64,000 nucleotides of DNA from positions 1 to 64,000 of the forward strand of contig CATQHX010000027.1 in assembly GCA_958296065.1 (NCBI GenBank), read 5' to 3'. Both the position numbers and the translations under genes were made by a program. Shown in pieces: positions 44,022 through 53,087 of this stretch. The notes beneath the pieces were generated by a model, which saw only the letters and a program-made list of their open reading frames with translations, did no database searches and was not told the origin of the DNA. Source of the DNA: Vicinamibacterales bacterium (lineage in GTDB: Bacteria; Acidobacteriota; Vicinamibacteria; Vicinamibacterales; UBA8438). The number at the start of each line of letters is the position of its first letter. Position 1 is the first letter of the stretch.

Positions 44022-44627
44022 ATGAGATTCGCTGTCCTGACCATGTTGATCGCCGGTGCCCTGTCCGGGGTCACCGCCACTCCCGCGGCCGCGCAGGCCC
44101 CGTCATCCCTGCCCTTCCCGGCCGGTACGAAGTACGCCTTCGTGGATCTTCAGCGTATCGTCGCCGAGTCGGTTCATGGTCAGAGCGCCAATGCGCAGGT
44201 GCAGCAATTGCTCGAGCAGAAACGGAACGAGATCGAGGCGCGGCAGGCCACCCTGCAGACCCAGATCGACGCCAAGAATCAGAGCCTCCTGCAGATGCAG
44301 CAACGCCTCGCGCAAGGCGAGACGGTCATGAGCCTTGACGCCCGTCAGGCCCTGGGCCGCGACATCGCCCGGTTGCAGGTCGACATACAGCGCGACACCG
44401 AGGATGCCCAGGCCGAGATGCAGCGCGTGACGCAGGACGCCGACGCGGAGGTGACCGAGCTGCAGCAGAGACTCCAGGTGGAACTCGACTCGAGGCTGGG
44501 CCCCGCACTGCAATCCGTGGCGGGCGCACGTGGAATCGACTTCATTCTGAACTCCGCAGGGCTGGTTTGGGCGAACCCGGCACTCGACCTGACGCAACTG
44601 GTCATCGACGACCTGAATCGACGCTGA
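44022..44627 (+). CDS. skp: Periplasmic OmpH/Skp-family chaperone
   Basis: A 201-residue protein. A signal peptide ends near TPAAAQA, followed by KYAFVDLQRIVAES, the OmpH start, then long coiled-coil arms rich in Gln and Glu (NAQVQQLLEQKRNEIEARQA). The C-terminus returns to the body (GIDFILNSAGLVWANPALDL). Holds unfolded outer-membrane proteins for BamA. GAGGA lies about 7 nt before the ATG. Confidence 0.9.
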   Translation: MRFAVLTMLIAGALSGVTATPAAAQAPSSLPFPAGTKYAFVDLQRIVAESVHGQSANAQVQQLLEQKRNEIEARQATLQTQIDAKNQSLLQMQQRLAQGETVMSLDARQALGRDIARLQVDIQRDTEDAQAEMQRVTQDADAEVTELQQRLQVELDSRLGPALQSVAGARGIDFILNSAGLVWANPALDLTQLVIDDLNRR

Positions 44628-44746
44628 TGGCGCACAGCCGGTTGAGTCCTGGTGGGCGGGGCACGGCAGTAGCGGCCGTCGCCGGGTGGACGGCGCGGGT
44701 GCGCCCTTGTAGACTGGCGCTCGCGCTCGCGTGAGCCCGTACACAC

Positions 44747-45997
44747 GTGCCTCTCGACATACCAGTCGTTCTCGATCGTCTCAGCCATCGCTATCCGTCG
44801 CTGCTCGTCGACAGCGTCGTCGAGCATGAGCCGGGCCGCCGCGTACGCGCGGTGAAGAATGTCACCGTCAACGAGGAGTACTTCCAGGGACATTTCCCGG
44901 GAAACCCGTTGATGCCCGGCGTCATGATGATCGAGACGCTGATGCAGGCGGCTACATTGCTCCTGCTGGGTCTGCAGAGCGACGTTCCGACCGGACGGGC
45001 GGCGTTGCGCGGCGTCAACAATGCGAAGTTCCGCAAGCAGGTGTTCCCCGGTGACCGTCTCTGCCTCGACGTGATGCTTCGCAGCCGGGACGAAGGGGTG
45101 GCCGTGCTCCGGGGCGTGGCGACAGTCGCGGGCCAGATGGTGGCGGAAGCGGAGTTGCTGGTCGGCATCGAGGAATCCACATACATCGACAAGACCGCCA
45201 AGGTCCATCAGGATGCCGTGCTGGGACCCGATACCGTCGTCGGACCGAATGCCATCGTCGGGGCCGGTGTCCGCATGGGGCGCGGTTGCCGGGTCGGCGC
45301 TTCGGCCATCGTGGACGGCGACACCGAGTTGGGTGACGAGTGCGAGATTTTTCCGTTTGCCTCCGTCGGGCTGATTCCACAGGACCTCAAGTACGAGGGC
45401 GAGGAGACGCGCCTCGTAATCGGCCACCGGAACGTGATACGGGAGTTCGTCACCATCCATCGAGGGACCCGCGGCGGCGGTGGGTTGACTCTTGTCGGCA
45501 ACGACAACGTGTTCATGGCCTATGCGCATGTTGCACACGATTGCATCGTCGGCAACAAGACCATCTTCGGCAACGGAGCCACGCTCGGCGGACACGTGAT
45601 GGTGGAGGACGAGGCGACGATCAGCGCCTTCTCCGGCGTTCACCAGTTCTGCCGCGTCGGCCGGCAGGCGTTCATCGGCGGCTACAGCGTGGTCACCATG
45701 GACGCACTGCCGTACGGCAAGACGGTCGGCAACCGGGCTCGGGTGTACGGCGTGAACACGATCGGACTCCAGCGTCGCGGCGCCTCGCCCCAGACCATCG
45801 CCCAGTTGAAACGGGCCTATCGCTACCTGCTGCAGTCCAAGCTCAACACGACCCGGGCACTGGCGCGCATCGACACCGATCCGGGCCTGGACCGTCCCGA
45901 GGTGCGTTACCTGGTGGAGTTCATCCAGACCTCCAGGCGGGGCGTCAACCTGCGCCGGCCGGCCCGGCGGGTGGAGCCGGTCGTGGTCGAGGACTAG
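44747..45997 (+). CDS. FabZ-LpxA fusion: 3-hydroxyacyl-ACP dehydratase and UDP-GlcNAc acyltransferase
   Basis: Residues 1-143 are a complete FabZ hot-dog domain with catalytic His49 (GHFPGNPLMPG) and Glu63 (MMIETLMQAA). From residue ~144 a complete LpxA begins (TYIDKTAKVHQDAVLGPD) with left-handed beta-helix hexapeptides, catalytic His264 (AYAHVAHDC), the GLQRRG segment and the C-terminal helical domain. FabZ makes enoyl-ACP for fatty acid elongation, while LpxA uses 3-hydroxyacyl-ACP for lipid A, so the two compete for one substrate. The join has almost no linker. The start is GTG. The TAG stop lies in a repeat element. Confidence 0.92.
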   Translation: MPLDIPVVLDRLSHRYPSLLVDSVVEHEPGRRVRAVKNVTVNEEYFQGHFPGNPLMPGVMMIETLMQAATLLLLGLQSDVPTGRAALRGVNNAKFRKQVFPGDRLCLDVMLRSRDEGVAVLRGVATVAGQMVAEAELLVGIEESTYIDKTAKVHQDAVLGPDTVVGPNAIVGAGVRMGRGCRVGASAIVDGDTELGDECEIFPFASVGLIPQDLKYEGEETRLVIGHRNVIREFVTIHRGTRGGGGLTLVGNDNVFMAYAHVAHDCIVGNKTIFGNGATLGGHVMVEDEATISAFSGVHQFCRVGRQAFIGGYSVVTMDALPYGKTVGNRARVYGVNTIGLQRRGASPQTIAQLKRAYRYLLQSKLNTTRALARIDTDPGLDRPEVRYLVEFIQTSRRGVNLRRPARRVEPVVVED

Positions 45998-46209
45998 GAG
46001 TTTGCGCCGTGGAACGCAACGCAGTGAGTTCTGAGGCGCGGACTCCTGGAGTGGGGGGGATGGGCCGAAACGCCGAGCCGGCGAGGCGTTTCGGGGCGCT
46101 AGGAGTCTGCGCCGCAGAAACGCAACGGAGTGAGCTTATGCGGCGCAGACTCATGGAGCGGGGGGGATGGGCCGCAACGCCGAGTCGGCGAGGCGTTTCG
46201 GGGCGCTAG
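45994..46209 (+). repeat. Tandem pair of ~105-bp palindromic CTAG-bounded elements
   Basis: Copy 1 runs from CTAG at 45994, copy 2 from CTAG at 46099 and a third CTAG is at 46206-46209. Each copy has two stem-loops. In copy 2, GAGTCTGCGCCGCA (46103-46116) pairs perfectly with 46139-46152. In copy 1, CCGAAACGCC (46065-46074) pairs perfectly with GGCGTTTCGG (46085-46094). The first CTAG contains the stop codon of the fabZ-lpxA gene. No gene is supported in this gap. Confidence 0.9.
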
Positions 46210-46228
46210 CCGGGGCAGCGGGCCGTCC

Positions 46229-47068
46229 ATGCGCATCGGCTTGATCGCGGGCAACGGCCAGTTCCCCTTCCTGGCACTCGATGCCGCGCGCAGCCTCGGG
46301 CACGACGTCACCATAGTCGCGATTCGCGAGGAGGCCAGCCCCGCCATGGAAGCGGCGGCGGCCAGCGGGCCGCCGGCGGACTTTCACTGGGTATCGCTGG
46401 GCCAGCTCGGGCGCTGCATCGACATCCTCAAGCGCGCCAACGTCACCCGTGCCCTGATGGCGGGCCAGGTCAAGCACACTCGTATCTTCTCGGGCATCGT
46501 GCCGGATCTCACCCTGCTTTCGGTGCTCCGCCGGTTGAGCACACGCAACACCGACGCCCTGATCTCGGCGGTGGCCGATGTGCTCGGCTCGCACGGAATA
46601 CAGCTCGTCGACTCGACCGCGTTCCTCGAGCCGCTTCTCGCGCGGTCCGGCACGCTCACGGAGAGGAACCCGACCGACGAGGAGCGCGGCGACCTAGAAT
46701 TCGGATACGGGATGGCCGACGCGATTGCCGGACTCGATATCGGCCAGACCATCGCGGTCCGGCAGCGCGCGGTAGTCGCGGTCGAGGCCATGGAGGGCAC
46801 CGACGAGGTAATCGCCAGAGCGGGTCGGCTGGCCGGCCCGGGAGTCTGCGTCATCAAGGTCGCCAAGCCGAATCAGGACATGCGATTCGACGTGCCGGTC
46901 GTCGGCGTCGCCACGATCGACGCACTCGGCGCGGCTGGTGCCACGGTGCTGTCGGTCGATGCCGGGAAGACCGTCGTGCTCGACGGGGGCCGGGTGTTCG
47001 AAGCTGCCAACGCGGCGGGAGTGGCCGTTGTCGGGCGGGTTGTCGGTGCCGGGGCGTCGTCATCATGA
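46229..47068 (+). CDS. lpxI: UDP-2,3-diacylglucosamine pyrophosphatase LpxI
   Basis: A 279-residue protein of the LpxI (DUF1009) family which cleaves UDP-2,3-diacylglucosamine to lipid X, replacing LpxH. Features: [36 protein letters not shown] and the C-terminal [20 protein letters not shown] then [14 protein letters not shown]. The ATG at 46229 fits the family; the frame stays open into the upstream repeat but that is not coding. The stop overlaps the next start (ATGA). Confidence 0.93.
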   Translation: MRIGLIAGNGQFPFLALDAARSLGHDVTIVAIREEASPAMEAAAASGPPADFHWVSLGQLGRCIDILKRANVTRALMAGQVKHTRIFSGIVPDLTLLSVLRRLSTRNTDALISAVADVLGSHGIQLVDSTAFLEPLLARSGTLTERNPTDEERGDLEFGYGMADAIAGLDIGQTIAVRQRAVVAVEAMEGTDEVIARAGRLAGPGVCVIKVAKPNQDMRFDVPVVGVATIDALGAAGATVLSVDAGKTVVLDGGRVFEAANAAGVAVVGRVVGAGASSS

Positions 47069-48033
47069 CGGTGCCGGCGTTTCGTGCGGCAGTGGTCGGC
47101 GTCGGTCACCTGGGACGGCATCACGCCCGTATTCTCGGGGCGGCCCCGGAGGTGGATCTCGCCGCGGTGGTCGATCTCGACCCGGGACGGGCACAAGCGG
47201 TCGCGGCGGACGTCGGAACCGTCGCCGTCCGGGACGTTCGCGAGATCGAGCCGCCCGTCGACGGGGTCGTGGTGGCGGTGCCGACGAAGGACCACATGCG
47301 CGTCGGCCTGCCGCTGCTCGATAACGGCGTGGCGGTGCTGGTCGAGAAGCCGATAGCCGCGTCGATTTCGGAAGCCGACCGGATGATGGAGGCCGCGGCC
47401 GCGTCCGGGGCGACCCTGGCGGTGGGGCATACCGAGCGGCACAACCCCGCGGTTGCCGCGGCCTTGCCGCTGATTTCGGAACCACGGTTCATCGAGGTGC
47501 ACCGCCTCGCGAGCTTTCAGCCGCGCAGTCTCGACATCGATGTGGTGTTCGACGTCATGATCCACGATCTGGATGTCGTGCTGTCCTGTGTCGGCTCGGA
47601 GCCGGTGTCGATCGAGGCCATCGGGGTGCCGGTGCTCAGCTCCCGGATAGACATTGCGAACGCCCGCTTGCGCTTTCGGAACGGCTGCATCGCGAACCTG
47701 ACGGCCAGCCGGATCAGCCGGGATCGGGTCCGCAAGCTGCGAGTGTTTCAGCCGCACGCGCTCGTCTCGGTAGACTATGCGGAACAGCAGGTAGAGATCT
47801 GGAAGGTCAAGAAGGGCGACGGCGAGCAGGTCGCTATCGAGGGGGGGCGGGTAGCCGTGGCGAGCGCCGAACCACTCGAGCGCGAGTTGAACGACTTCGT
47901 GCGCGCCGTGCAACGGCGGACGTCCCCGCGCGTGACCGGAGCCGACGGGCGGCGCGCCCTCGCAGTCGCCCAGCGAATCGCGGACGCGATGGCGGACAGC
48001 AGCCATCCGGCACCGCGGCACGGAGTCGAATGA
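47065..48033 (+). CDS. Gfo/Idh/MocA-family oxidoreductase
   Basis: A 322-residue NAD(P)-dependent oxidoreductase. N-terminal Rossmann fold ([15 protein letters not shown]), the EKPIA motif in [15 protein letters not shown] and HTERHNPA. The C-terminal domain has [15 protein letters not shown] with the family His. The lpxA-lpxI-oxidoreductase order is seen in several diderm phyla and suggests a sugar-nucleotide substrate for lipid A or another surface glycan, but the substrate is not proven. Overlaps both neighbours by four nt. Confidence 0.87.
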   Translation: MTVPAFRAAVVGVGHLGRHHARILGAAPEVDLAAVVDLDPGRAQAVAADVGTVAVRDVREIEPPVDGVVVAVPTKDHMRVGLPLLDNGVAVLVEKPIAASISEADRMMEAAAASGATLAVGHTERHNPAVAAALPLISEPRFIEVHRLASFQPRSLDIDVVFDVMIHDLDVVLSCVGSEPVSIEAIGVPVLSSRIDIANARLRFRNGCIANLTASRISRDRVRKLRVFQPHALVSVDYAEQQVEIWKVKKGDGEQVAIEGGRVAVASAEPLERELNDFVRAVQRRTSPRVTGADGRRALAVAQRIADAMADSSHPAPRHGVE

Positions 48034-48929
48034 CCGACGCATCCTGGTTCGAGGCGGTCGGCGACAAGCTGCGGGACGGTGTCTCGCTGTCGGAGTCCGA
48101 GATCGCGGTGCTGTCGGAGACGCGCGACCTCGTGCGTCTCGGCGCGCTGGCAGATGAACGGCGACGCAGGTTGCGCGGTGACCGGGCCACCTTCGTACGC
48201 GTGGCGGAAGCGACCACCACGGATGCGGTCGAAGTGGGCGTTCCGCGGCAAGCGGGCGAGTTGCGCCTCGCCGGATGTCCCGCCACGGACAGCCTCTTGC
48301 TGCAGTCCGTTCGCGAGGCCGCGCGCATCGCGGGCGACGTGCCGGTGAGTGGTTTCGCGCTCGACGAGCTCGTGGACCTCTGCCGTAGGGATGTCGCCCG
48401 CTTCGATGACCTGGTAGCGGCGTTGCGGACCGAGGGGCTGGCGTACATCGCCGAGGCGCGCGTCGAGCGCACCGAGGATCCGGCCTGGGTGGCGCGAGCG
48501 TCGGCGGCGGGGGTGCCCGTGGCACGCTGGACGGTGTGCGATCAGGCGGCTGACGGCAACAGTGCGCTGCAGCGTGTCGCTCGCTGGGGCGGCGATGCGG
48601 CCGTGCCGGCCCTGGCGCCGCTCTCGCGAACCCTGTCGGAGAAGCCGTCGACCGGGTACGAGGATGTCCGGCGGGTTGCGCTGGCGCGGCTGCTGGTCGA
48701 CAATATCGATTCGATTCAGGTGGACTGGCGACGTTACGGGCCGCAGTTGGCGCAGGTGGCGCTGACGTTCGGAGCGGACGACATCGACGGGGTCTCTCCG
48801 GGGGATTCGGAGGAACACGGAACCCGCCGTTCGACGCTCGGGGAAATCACGCGGAATATCCGCGCGGCGTGCTTGGTTCCGGTCGAACGCGACGGCCGTT
48901 TCAGAACGCTGCGCACGCATCACCAATGA
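48030..48929 (+). CDS. MqnE-like protein lacking the radical-SAM cysteine motif
   Basis: A 299-residue protein. Both ends align with aminofutalosine synthase (MqnE): LRLGALADERRRRLRGDRATF-like N-terminus (seen in two parts, LVRLGALADERRRRL and GDRATFVRVAE) and C-terminal YEDVRRVALARLLVDNIDSI, then LAQVALTFGADDIDG. The CxxxCxxC cluster that should follow GDRATF is absent; the sequence there is VRVAEATTTDAVEVGV. The four Cys present are scattered. It cannot bind a classical [4Fe-4S]-SAM cluster, so it is either a non-catalytic partner or a degenerate copy. The frame is intact and coupled to both neighbours (ATGA overlaps), so it is not an obvious pseudogene. Confidence 0.75.
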   Translation: MTDASWFEAVGDKLRDGVSLSESEIAVLSETRDLVRLGALADERRRRLRGDRATFVRVAEATTTDAVEVGVPRQAGELRLAGCPATDSLLLQSVREAARIAGDVPVSGFALDELVDLCRRDVARFDDLVAALRTEGLAYIAEARVERTEDPAWVARASAAGVPVARWTVCDQAADGNSALQRVARWGGDAAVPALAPLSRTLSEKPSTGYEDVRRVALARLLVDNIDSIQVDWRRYGPQLAQVALTFGADDIDGVSPGDSEEHGTRRSTLGEITRNIRAACLVPVERDGRFRTLRTHHQ

Positions 48930-49726
48930 GTGCCATCCGTGTCGGAGTCGTCGAGTATCTGAACGCGAGACCGCTCGTCCACCGGTTGGATGCTCGCCCG
49001 GACCTCTTCTCGTTACAGTACGACGTGCCAGCCCGTTGCGCGGCGCTGCTGCACGATGCATCGGTCGATCTCGCCCTGTTGCCGGCGATCGAGTACTTGC
49101 GGCGACCCGGCTATCGGGTGGTGCCGGACATCGCGGTGGCATCGACCGGACCGGTGGCCTCGGTTGCGCTCTTCACGACGCGGCCGACAGCGGCGATCCG
49201 GTCCATCGCCATCGATTCGAACTCGCGGACCGCGGTGGCCCTGCTCCGTGTCCTGTGCGCGCAGTGGTTCGAGATCGAGCCCAAGTTCGTCACGATGCAT
49301 CCGGACCTGAAGCCGATGCTCAAGCGGTGCGACGCGGCGCTCCTGATCGGCGACATTGCCCTGTTCACCGAACACGAGACGGTCGTCGACCTCGACAAGA
49401 TCGACCTGGGCGAGGAGTGGACGGCCATGACCGGACTGCCGTTCGTCTGGGCCTTCTGGGCCGGTCGCGGCGATGCGGTCCGGCCGGAACACGTGCAGGC
49501 GTTGCGCACCGCGCGCGATGCCGGTGCCGCTGCAATCGACGAGGTGGTGGCCGCGCACGAGACCGGCGACGAGGAGCAGGCCGAGCTGGCCAAGGAATAC
49601 CTGCGGAACAATGTGCAGTTCGCTCTGACCGAGGACGGCCGCGCGGGGGTGAAGCGGTTCTTCGATGCCGCCGCCGAGATCGGCATCGTCCAGCAGACGG
49701 ACGCGCTGCGGTTCTTCGACGCATGA
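48926..49726 (+). CDS. mqnA: Chorismate dehydratase
   Basis: First step of the futalosine menaquinone route: chorismate to 3-enolpyruvylbenzoate. 266 residues of periplasmic-binding-protein fold, with RVGVVEYLNARPLVHRL, DLALLPAIEYLR, SIAIDSNSRTAVALLRVL and LGEEWTAMTGLPFVWAFW, all typical of MqnA. The start overlaps the MqnE-like stop, and the stop overlaps the mqnC start. Confidence 0.93.
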   Translation: MSAIRVGVVEYLNARPLVHRLDARPDLFSLQYDVPARCAALLHDASVDLALLPAIEYLRRPGYRVVPDIAVASTGPVASVALFTTRPTAAIRSIAIDSNSRTAVALLRVLCAQWFEIEPKFVTMHPDLKPMLKRCDAALLIGDIALFTEHETVVDLDKIDLGEEWTAMTGLPFVWAFWAGRGDAVRPEHVQALRTARDAGAAAIDEVVAAHETGDEEQAELAKEYLRNNVQFALTEDGRAGVKRFFDAAAEIGIVQQTDALRFFDA

Positions 49727-50934
49727 CCAGTCGCCGGATCGACGATGCCGTGCGGCGTGTGCTGGACGGTGGGCGCTTGGGTCCCGCCGACGCGCTCGTC
49801 CTCTACACGGACCTGTCGACGAACGAGCTTGGACAGTTGGCCGACGCTGTCCGCGCGGCACGCCATCCGGATCGGATCGTCACCTACATCATCGACCGCA
49901 ACGTCAACTACACGAACGTCTGCGTGGCGCGGTGCAATTTCTGCGCGTTCTATCGGGAGGTGGGCGCGACGGACGGCTACGTGCTCGGCTTCGACGAGAT
50001 TTTCGCCAAGATCGACGAAACCATCGCGGTCGGCGGGATGCAACTGCTCTTGCAGGGCGGACACAATCCGGATTTGCCGCTCGCGTGGTACGAGGATCTG
50101 TTCCGGGCGGTCAAGACGCGCCATCCGGACTTCAAGCTGCACGCGCTCTCGCCTCCGGAGGTGATTCACCTGTCGCGCCTGTCGCAGCTCCCGGCCCGAA
50201 CGGTCATCGATCGGCTGGTCGCGGCCGGGCTCGACAGCATTCCGGGCGGCGGCGCCGAGATTCTCGTCGATCGCGTCCGGAAGCACTTGAACTGCTACGG
50301 CAAGGCGACGGCCACCGAGTGGATCGACGTGATGCGGCACGCCCATGAAGCCGGTCTGCGAACAACCGCGACGATGATGTACGGCACGGTGGAGCGCCCC
50401 GACGAACGAATCGAGCACCTGTTGCGCCTGCGGGAGCTGCAGGACGAGACGGGCGGTTTCACGGCGTTCATCACATGGAGCTTCCAGCCGTCGAATACCG
50501 AGCTGGGGGGCGTCGGGGCCACCGGTGTCGAGTACCTGCGGACCCTTGCGCTCGCACGCCTGGTGCTCGACAACTTCGACAACCTCCAGGCGTCCTGGGT
50601 GACGCAGGGCGGCAAGGTGGGGCAGTTGAGCCTCGCGTACGGTGCCAACGACATGGGCAGCGTGATGATCGAGGAGAACGTCGTGCGCTCGGCCGGTGCC
50701 GCCTACTGCATGGACGAGGTGGAGATCGTACGCAACATCGAGGATGCCGGGTTCGTTCCGAAGCGCCGCGACATGCAGTACAAGACGCTCGGCGATCCGG
50801 TCTTCCGCGAGCGGCAGGTGCCGCGCATGACCGCGCTGGCCACCGCCCGCGATGCGGGAGACACGTCCGTGCCGGTCGAGCTCGATCGCTATCCGGCGCG
50901 GAGCCTGGCCGGCAAGCGGCGCCAGTCGGCATGA
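49723..50934 (+). CDS. mqnC: Cyclic dehypoxanthinyl futalosine synthase (radical SAM)
   Basis: A 403-residue radical SAM enzyme that cyclises dehypoxanthine futalosine. The intact cluster is CVARCNFCAF, preceded by IIDRNVNYTNV. LLLQGGHNPDLPLAWYEDLF, FKLHALSPPEVIHLS and SIPGGGAEILVDRVR follow, and the C-terminal YGANDMGSVMIEENVVRSAG matches MqnC rather than MqnE. The overlap with mqnA is four bases. Its intact motif is a useful contrast with the Cys-less protein at 48030. Confidence 0.95.
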   Translation: MTSRRIDDAVRRVLDGGRLGPADALVLYTDLSTNELGQLADAVRAARHPDRIVTYIIDRNVNYTNVCVARCNFCAFYREVGATDGYVLGFDEIFAKIDETIAVGGMQLLLQGGHNPDLPLAWYEDLFRAVKTRHPDFKLHALSPPEVIHLSRLSQLPARTVIDRLVAAGLDSIPGGGAEILVDRVRKHLNCYGKATATEWIDVMRHAHEAGLRTTATMMYGTVERPDERIEHLLRLRELQDETGGFTAFITWSFQPSNTELGGVGATGVEYLRTLALARLVLDNFDNLQASWVTQGGKVGQLSLAYGANDMGSVMIEENVVRSAGAAYCMDEVEIVRNIEDAGFVPKRRDMQYKTLGDPVFRERQVPRMTALATARDAGDTSVPVELDRYPARSLAGKRRQSA

Positions 50935-52190
50935 GCCTCGCGGGGCGCACGCGGTACCACGCCCGCTGGGTGGTGCCGATCGTCTCTCCTCCGATCGAGC
51001 ATGGCTGGGTAGAGGTAGAGGGCGGCGTCATTCGGGCGGTTGGCGACGGCCGATTCGCTCGGCGGAACGGCGTCGCCCACGGCATCGACCTGGGATGCGT
51101 CTGCCTCCTGCCCGGTCTGGTCAACGCCCATACCCACCTCGAGCTCTCGGCACAGCGTGGCGCGGTGCGTCCGGCGAGATCGATGCCGGCCTGGGCTGCG
51201 GCGCTACTGCGGCGCCTGGAGCATGAGCCGCCGGGGGAACGGTCCGAGGCGATCAACGTCGCGATCGATGAGATGTACCGCGCCGGGACGGCACTGGTCG
51301 GCGACATCGCCAACACGCTGGACTCGGTGGCCCCGTTGGAGGCGGGTCCGCTCGATGCCATGGTCTTTCGCGAGGTTCTCGGCTTCGACGTGTCGGCGGA
51401 TGGGGCAGAGGCGACGGCCGCAGAACTGGCAGCGCTCGCGTCTCGACCTTCCGGAGCGCGCGTGAGCCTGCGTGGTGCGGCCCATGCGCCGTACTCGGTG
51501 TCGCCCGCGTTGTTCCGCGCCATGGTGGCCCGCGTGCCCGGACCGCGGTCGGTTCATCTGGCGGAGTCGCTGGAGGAATGCGAGTTTCTCCGCTCGGGGA
51601 GCGGGGCCTGGCGGAACATCCTCGAGGCGCGCAAGCGGTGGGATCCAGGGTGGCAGCCGCCGCGCTGCGGGCCGGTGGAGTATCTGGATTCCGTGGGATG
51701 GCTTCGGGACGACTCGTTGCTCGTTCACGGCGTGCAGCTCACGCGGGCGGAGATTCGCCGGGTGGCCGAGTCCGGCGCCACCATCGTGACCTGTCCGCGG
51801 AGCAACGCCTGGACCGGCGCCGGGGTTCCGCCGGTTGCCGCTTTCTATGCGGCCGGCGCCGCGGTGGCCGTAGGCACCGACAGCCTCGCGAGCGCTCCCG
51901 ACCTCAACGCCTTCGCAGAACTGACCCATCTGCGCGGTATCGCGCCGGAGGTCCCGGCTCGGAGCATTCTCCGCAGCGCCACGCTCACCGGTGCGGTCGC
52001 GCTCGGCCGGGGGCGCACGCACGGAGCCATCGAGCCTGCACGTCGCGCGGCGCTCATAGCGGTGCAGATGACGGGGACCGTGCGGGATGTGGAAGAATAC
52101 CTGTTGACGGGGATTGTCCCGGAGCAGATCGCCTGGATTGACCAGGCGCACGAAGGCAGCGACGCGCCGCGCTGCTCCGGGTCGGCGTAG
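50931..52190 (+). CDS. mqnX: Amidohydrolase, probable aminodeoxyfutalosine deaminase
   Basis: A 419-residue amidohydrolase-superfamily metal hydrolase: metal ligands NAHTHLE, then His in AAHAPYS and VHLAES, and the C-terminal VGTDSLASAPDLN with the catalytic Asp. Within this operon, deamination of aminodeoxyfutalosine to futalosine is the expected job; other S-adenosylhomocysteine or N-ethylammeline-type deaminases look alike. ATGA overlap with mqnC. Confidence 0.82.
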   Translation: MSLAGRTRYHARWVVPIVSPPIEHGWVEVEGGVIRAVGDGRFARRNGVAHGIDLGCVCLLPGLVNAHTHLELSAQRGAVRPARSMPAWAAALLRRLEHEPPGERSEAINVAIDEMYRAGTALVGDIANTLDSVAPLEAGPLDAMVFREVLGFDVSADGAEATAAELAALASRPSGARVSLRGAAHAPYSVSPALFRAMVARVPGPRSVHLAESLEECEFLRSGSGAWRNILEARKRWDPGWQPPRCGPVEYLDSVGWLRDDSLLVHGVQLTRAEIRRVAESGATIVTCPRSNAWTGAGVPPVAAFYAAGAAVAVGTDSLASAPDLNAFAELTHLRGIAPEVPARSILRSATLTGAVALGRGRTHGAIEPARRAALIAVQMTGTVRDVEEYLLTGIVPEQIAWIDQAHEGSDAPRCSGSA

Positions 52191-52232
52191 CTTTTTCCGG
52201 TCGCGTCGCGCGGCCGCTGCTCGCACGCACGC

Positions 52233-53087
52233 ATGCTGTCTCGGATTCGCACCTACGGGTCGTTCATTCGGTTCGGCCATACCGTCTTCGCGCTGCCGTT
52301 CGCGTTGTGCGGCGCCCTGCTGGCCGGTCTGGAGGTCGATCTCGCGTGGGTCCGCGTCGCGTGGATCGTGCTGGCGATGTTCACCGCGCGCACGGCCGCC
52401 ATGGCGTTCAACCGACTCGTCGACGCGCGCTACGATGCGCTGAATCCGCGGACGCAGGGCCGTGAGTTGCCGCGGGGGAGGATCTCGCGCCGCGAGGCCC
52501 GGACCATAGTGGTCCTGGCCGCGGCGGCTTTCGTGGCGGTCACCTATCCTCTGGGTCCGGTCTGCTTCGCGCTGTCGCCGGTGGCGCTGGCCATCGTATT
52601 CTGGTACTCGTTGGCAAAGCGGCACACGGCTTACACGCAGCTCTTCCTCGGATTGGCGCTGGCCGTCGCCCCGGTGGGCGGCTGGTTGGCGGCCGGCGGC
52701 GGTTGGAGCTGGACGCCCTGGTTGCTTGCACTGGCAACCGGCGCCTGGGTCGCGGGTTTCGATGTGATCTACGCCTGTGAGGACATCGACTTCGACCGCC
52801 GCCACGGCCTCCGGTCGATCCCGGCGCGGTTCGGGATCGAACGGGCATTGCGCCTCTCGCGCCTGTTTCACGTCGTGACCGTCGCAGGGTTGGCCCTGCT
52901 GGCCTGGATGGCCCCATTGGGGCCTGTCTACCTGGTCGGGGTGGGTGGGGTCGCCGTGCTGTTGGCGTACGAGCAGTCTCTGGTGAGCGCAGCCGACCTG
53001 TCGCGTGCGAAGCAGGCGTTCGACCTGAACGGTTACGTCGGCATCCTGTACCTGGTTGCGACCGCGGCGGCCATCCATGTCCGATAA
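52233..53087 (+). CDS. UbiA-family polyprenyltransferase (menaquinone pathway, MqnP-like)
   Basis: A 284-residue integral membrane enzyme with about eight helices and the two Asp-rich motifs: NRLVDARYDALNPRT and DVIYACEDIDFDRRHGLRS. It attaches a polyprenyl chain to the aromatic acid intermediate. Its place between the deaminase and the UbiX-like gene supports the naphthoate substrate of the futalosine route rather than 4-hydroxybenzoate. Confidence 0.9.
   Translation: MLSRIRTYGSFIRFGHTVFALPFALCGALLAGLEVDLAWVRVAWIVLAMFTARTAAMAFNRLVDARYDALNPRTQGRELPRGRISRREARTIVVLAAAAFVAVTYPLGPVCFALSPVALAIVFWYSLAKRHTAYTQLFLGLALAVAPVGGWLAAGGGWSWTPWLLALATGAWVAGFDVIYACEDIDFDRRHGLRSIPARFGIERALRLSRLFHVVTVAGLALLAWMAPLGPVYLVGVGGVAVLLAYEQSLVSAADLSRAKQAFDLNGYVGILYLVATAAAIHVR

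Noticed and set aside
45998-46228. Short open frames in the repeat region before lpxI
   Set aside because: They follow the palindromic repeat, have no ribosome site or family similarity, and LpxI similarity begins at 46229.
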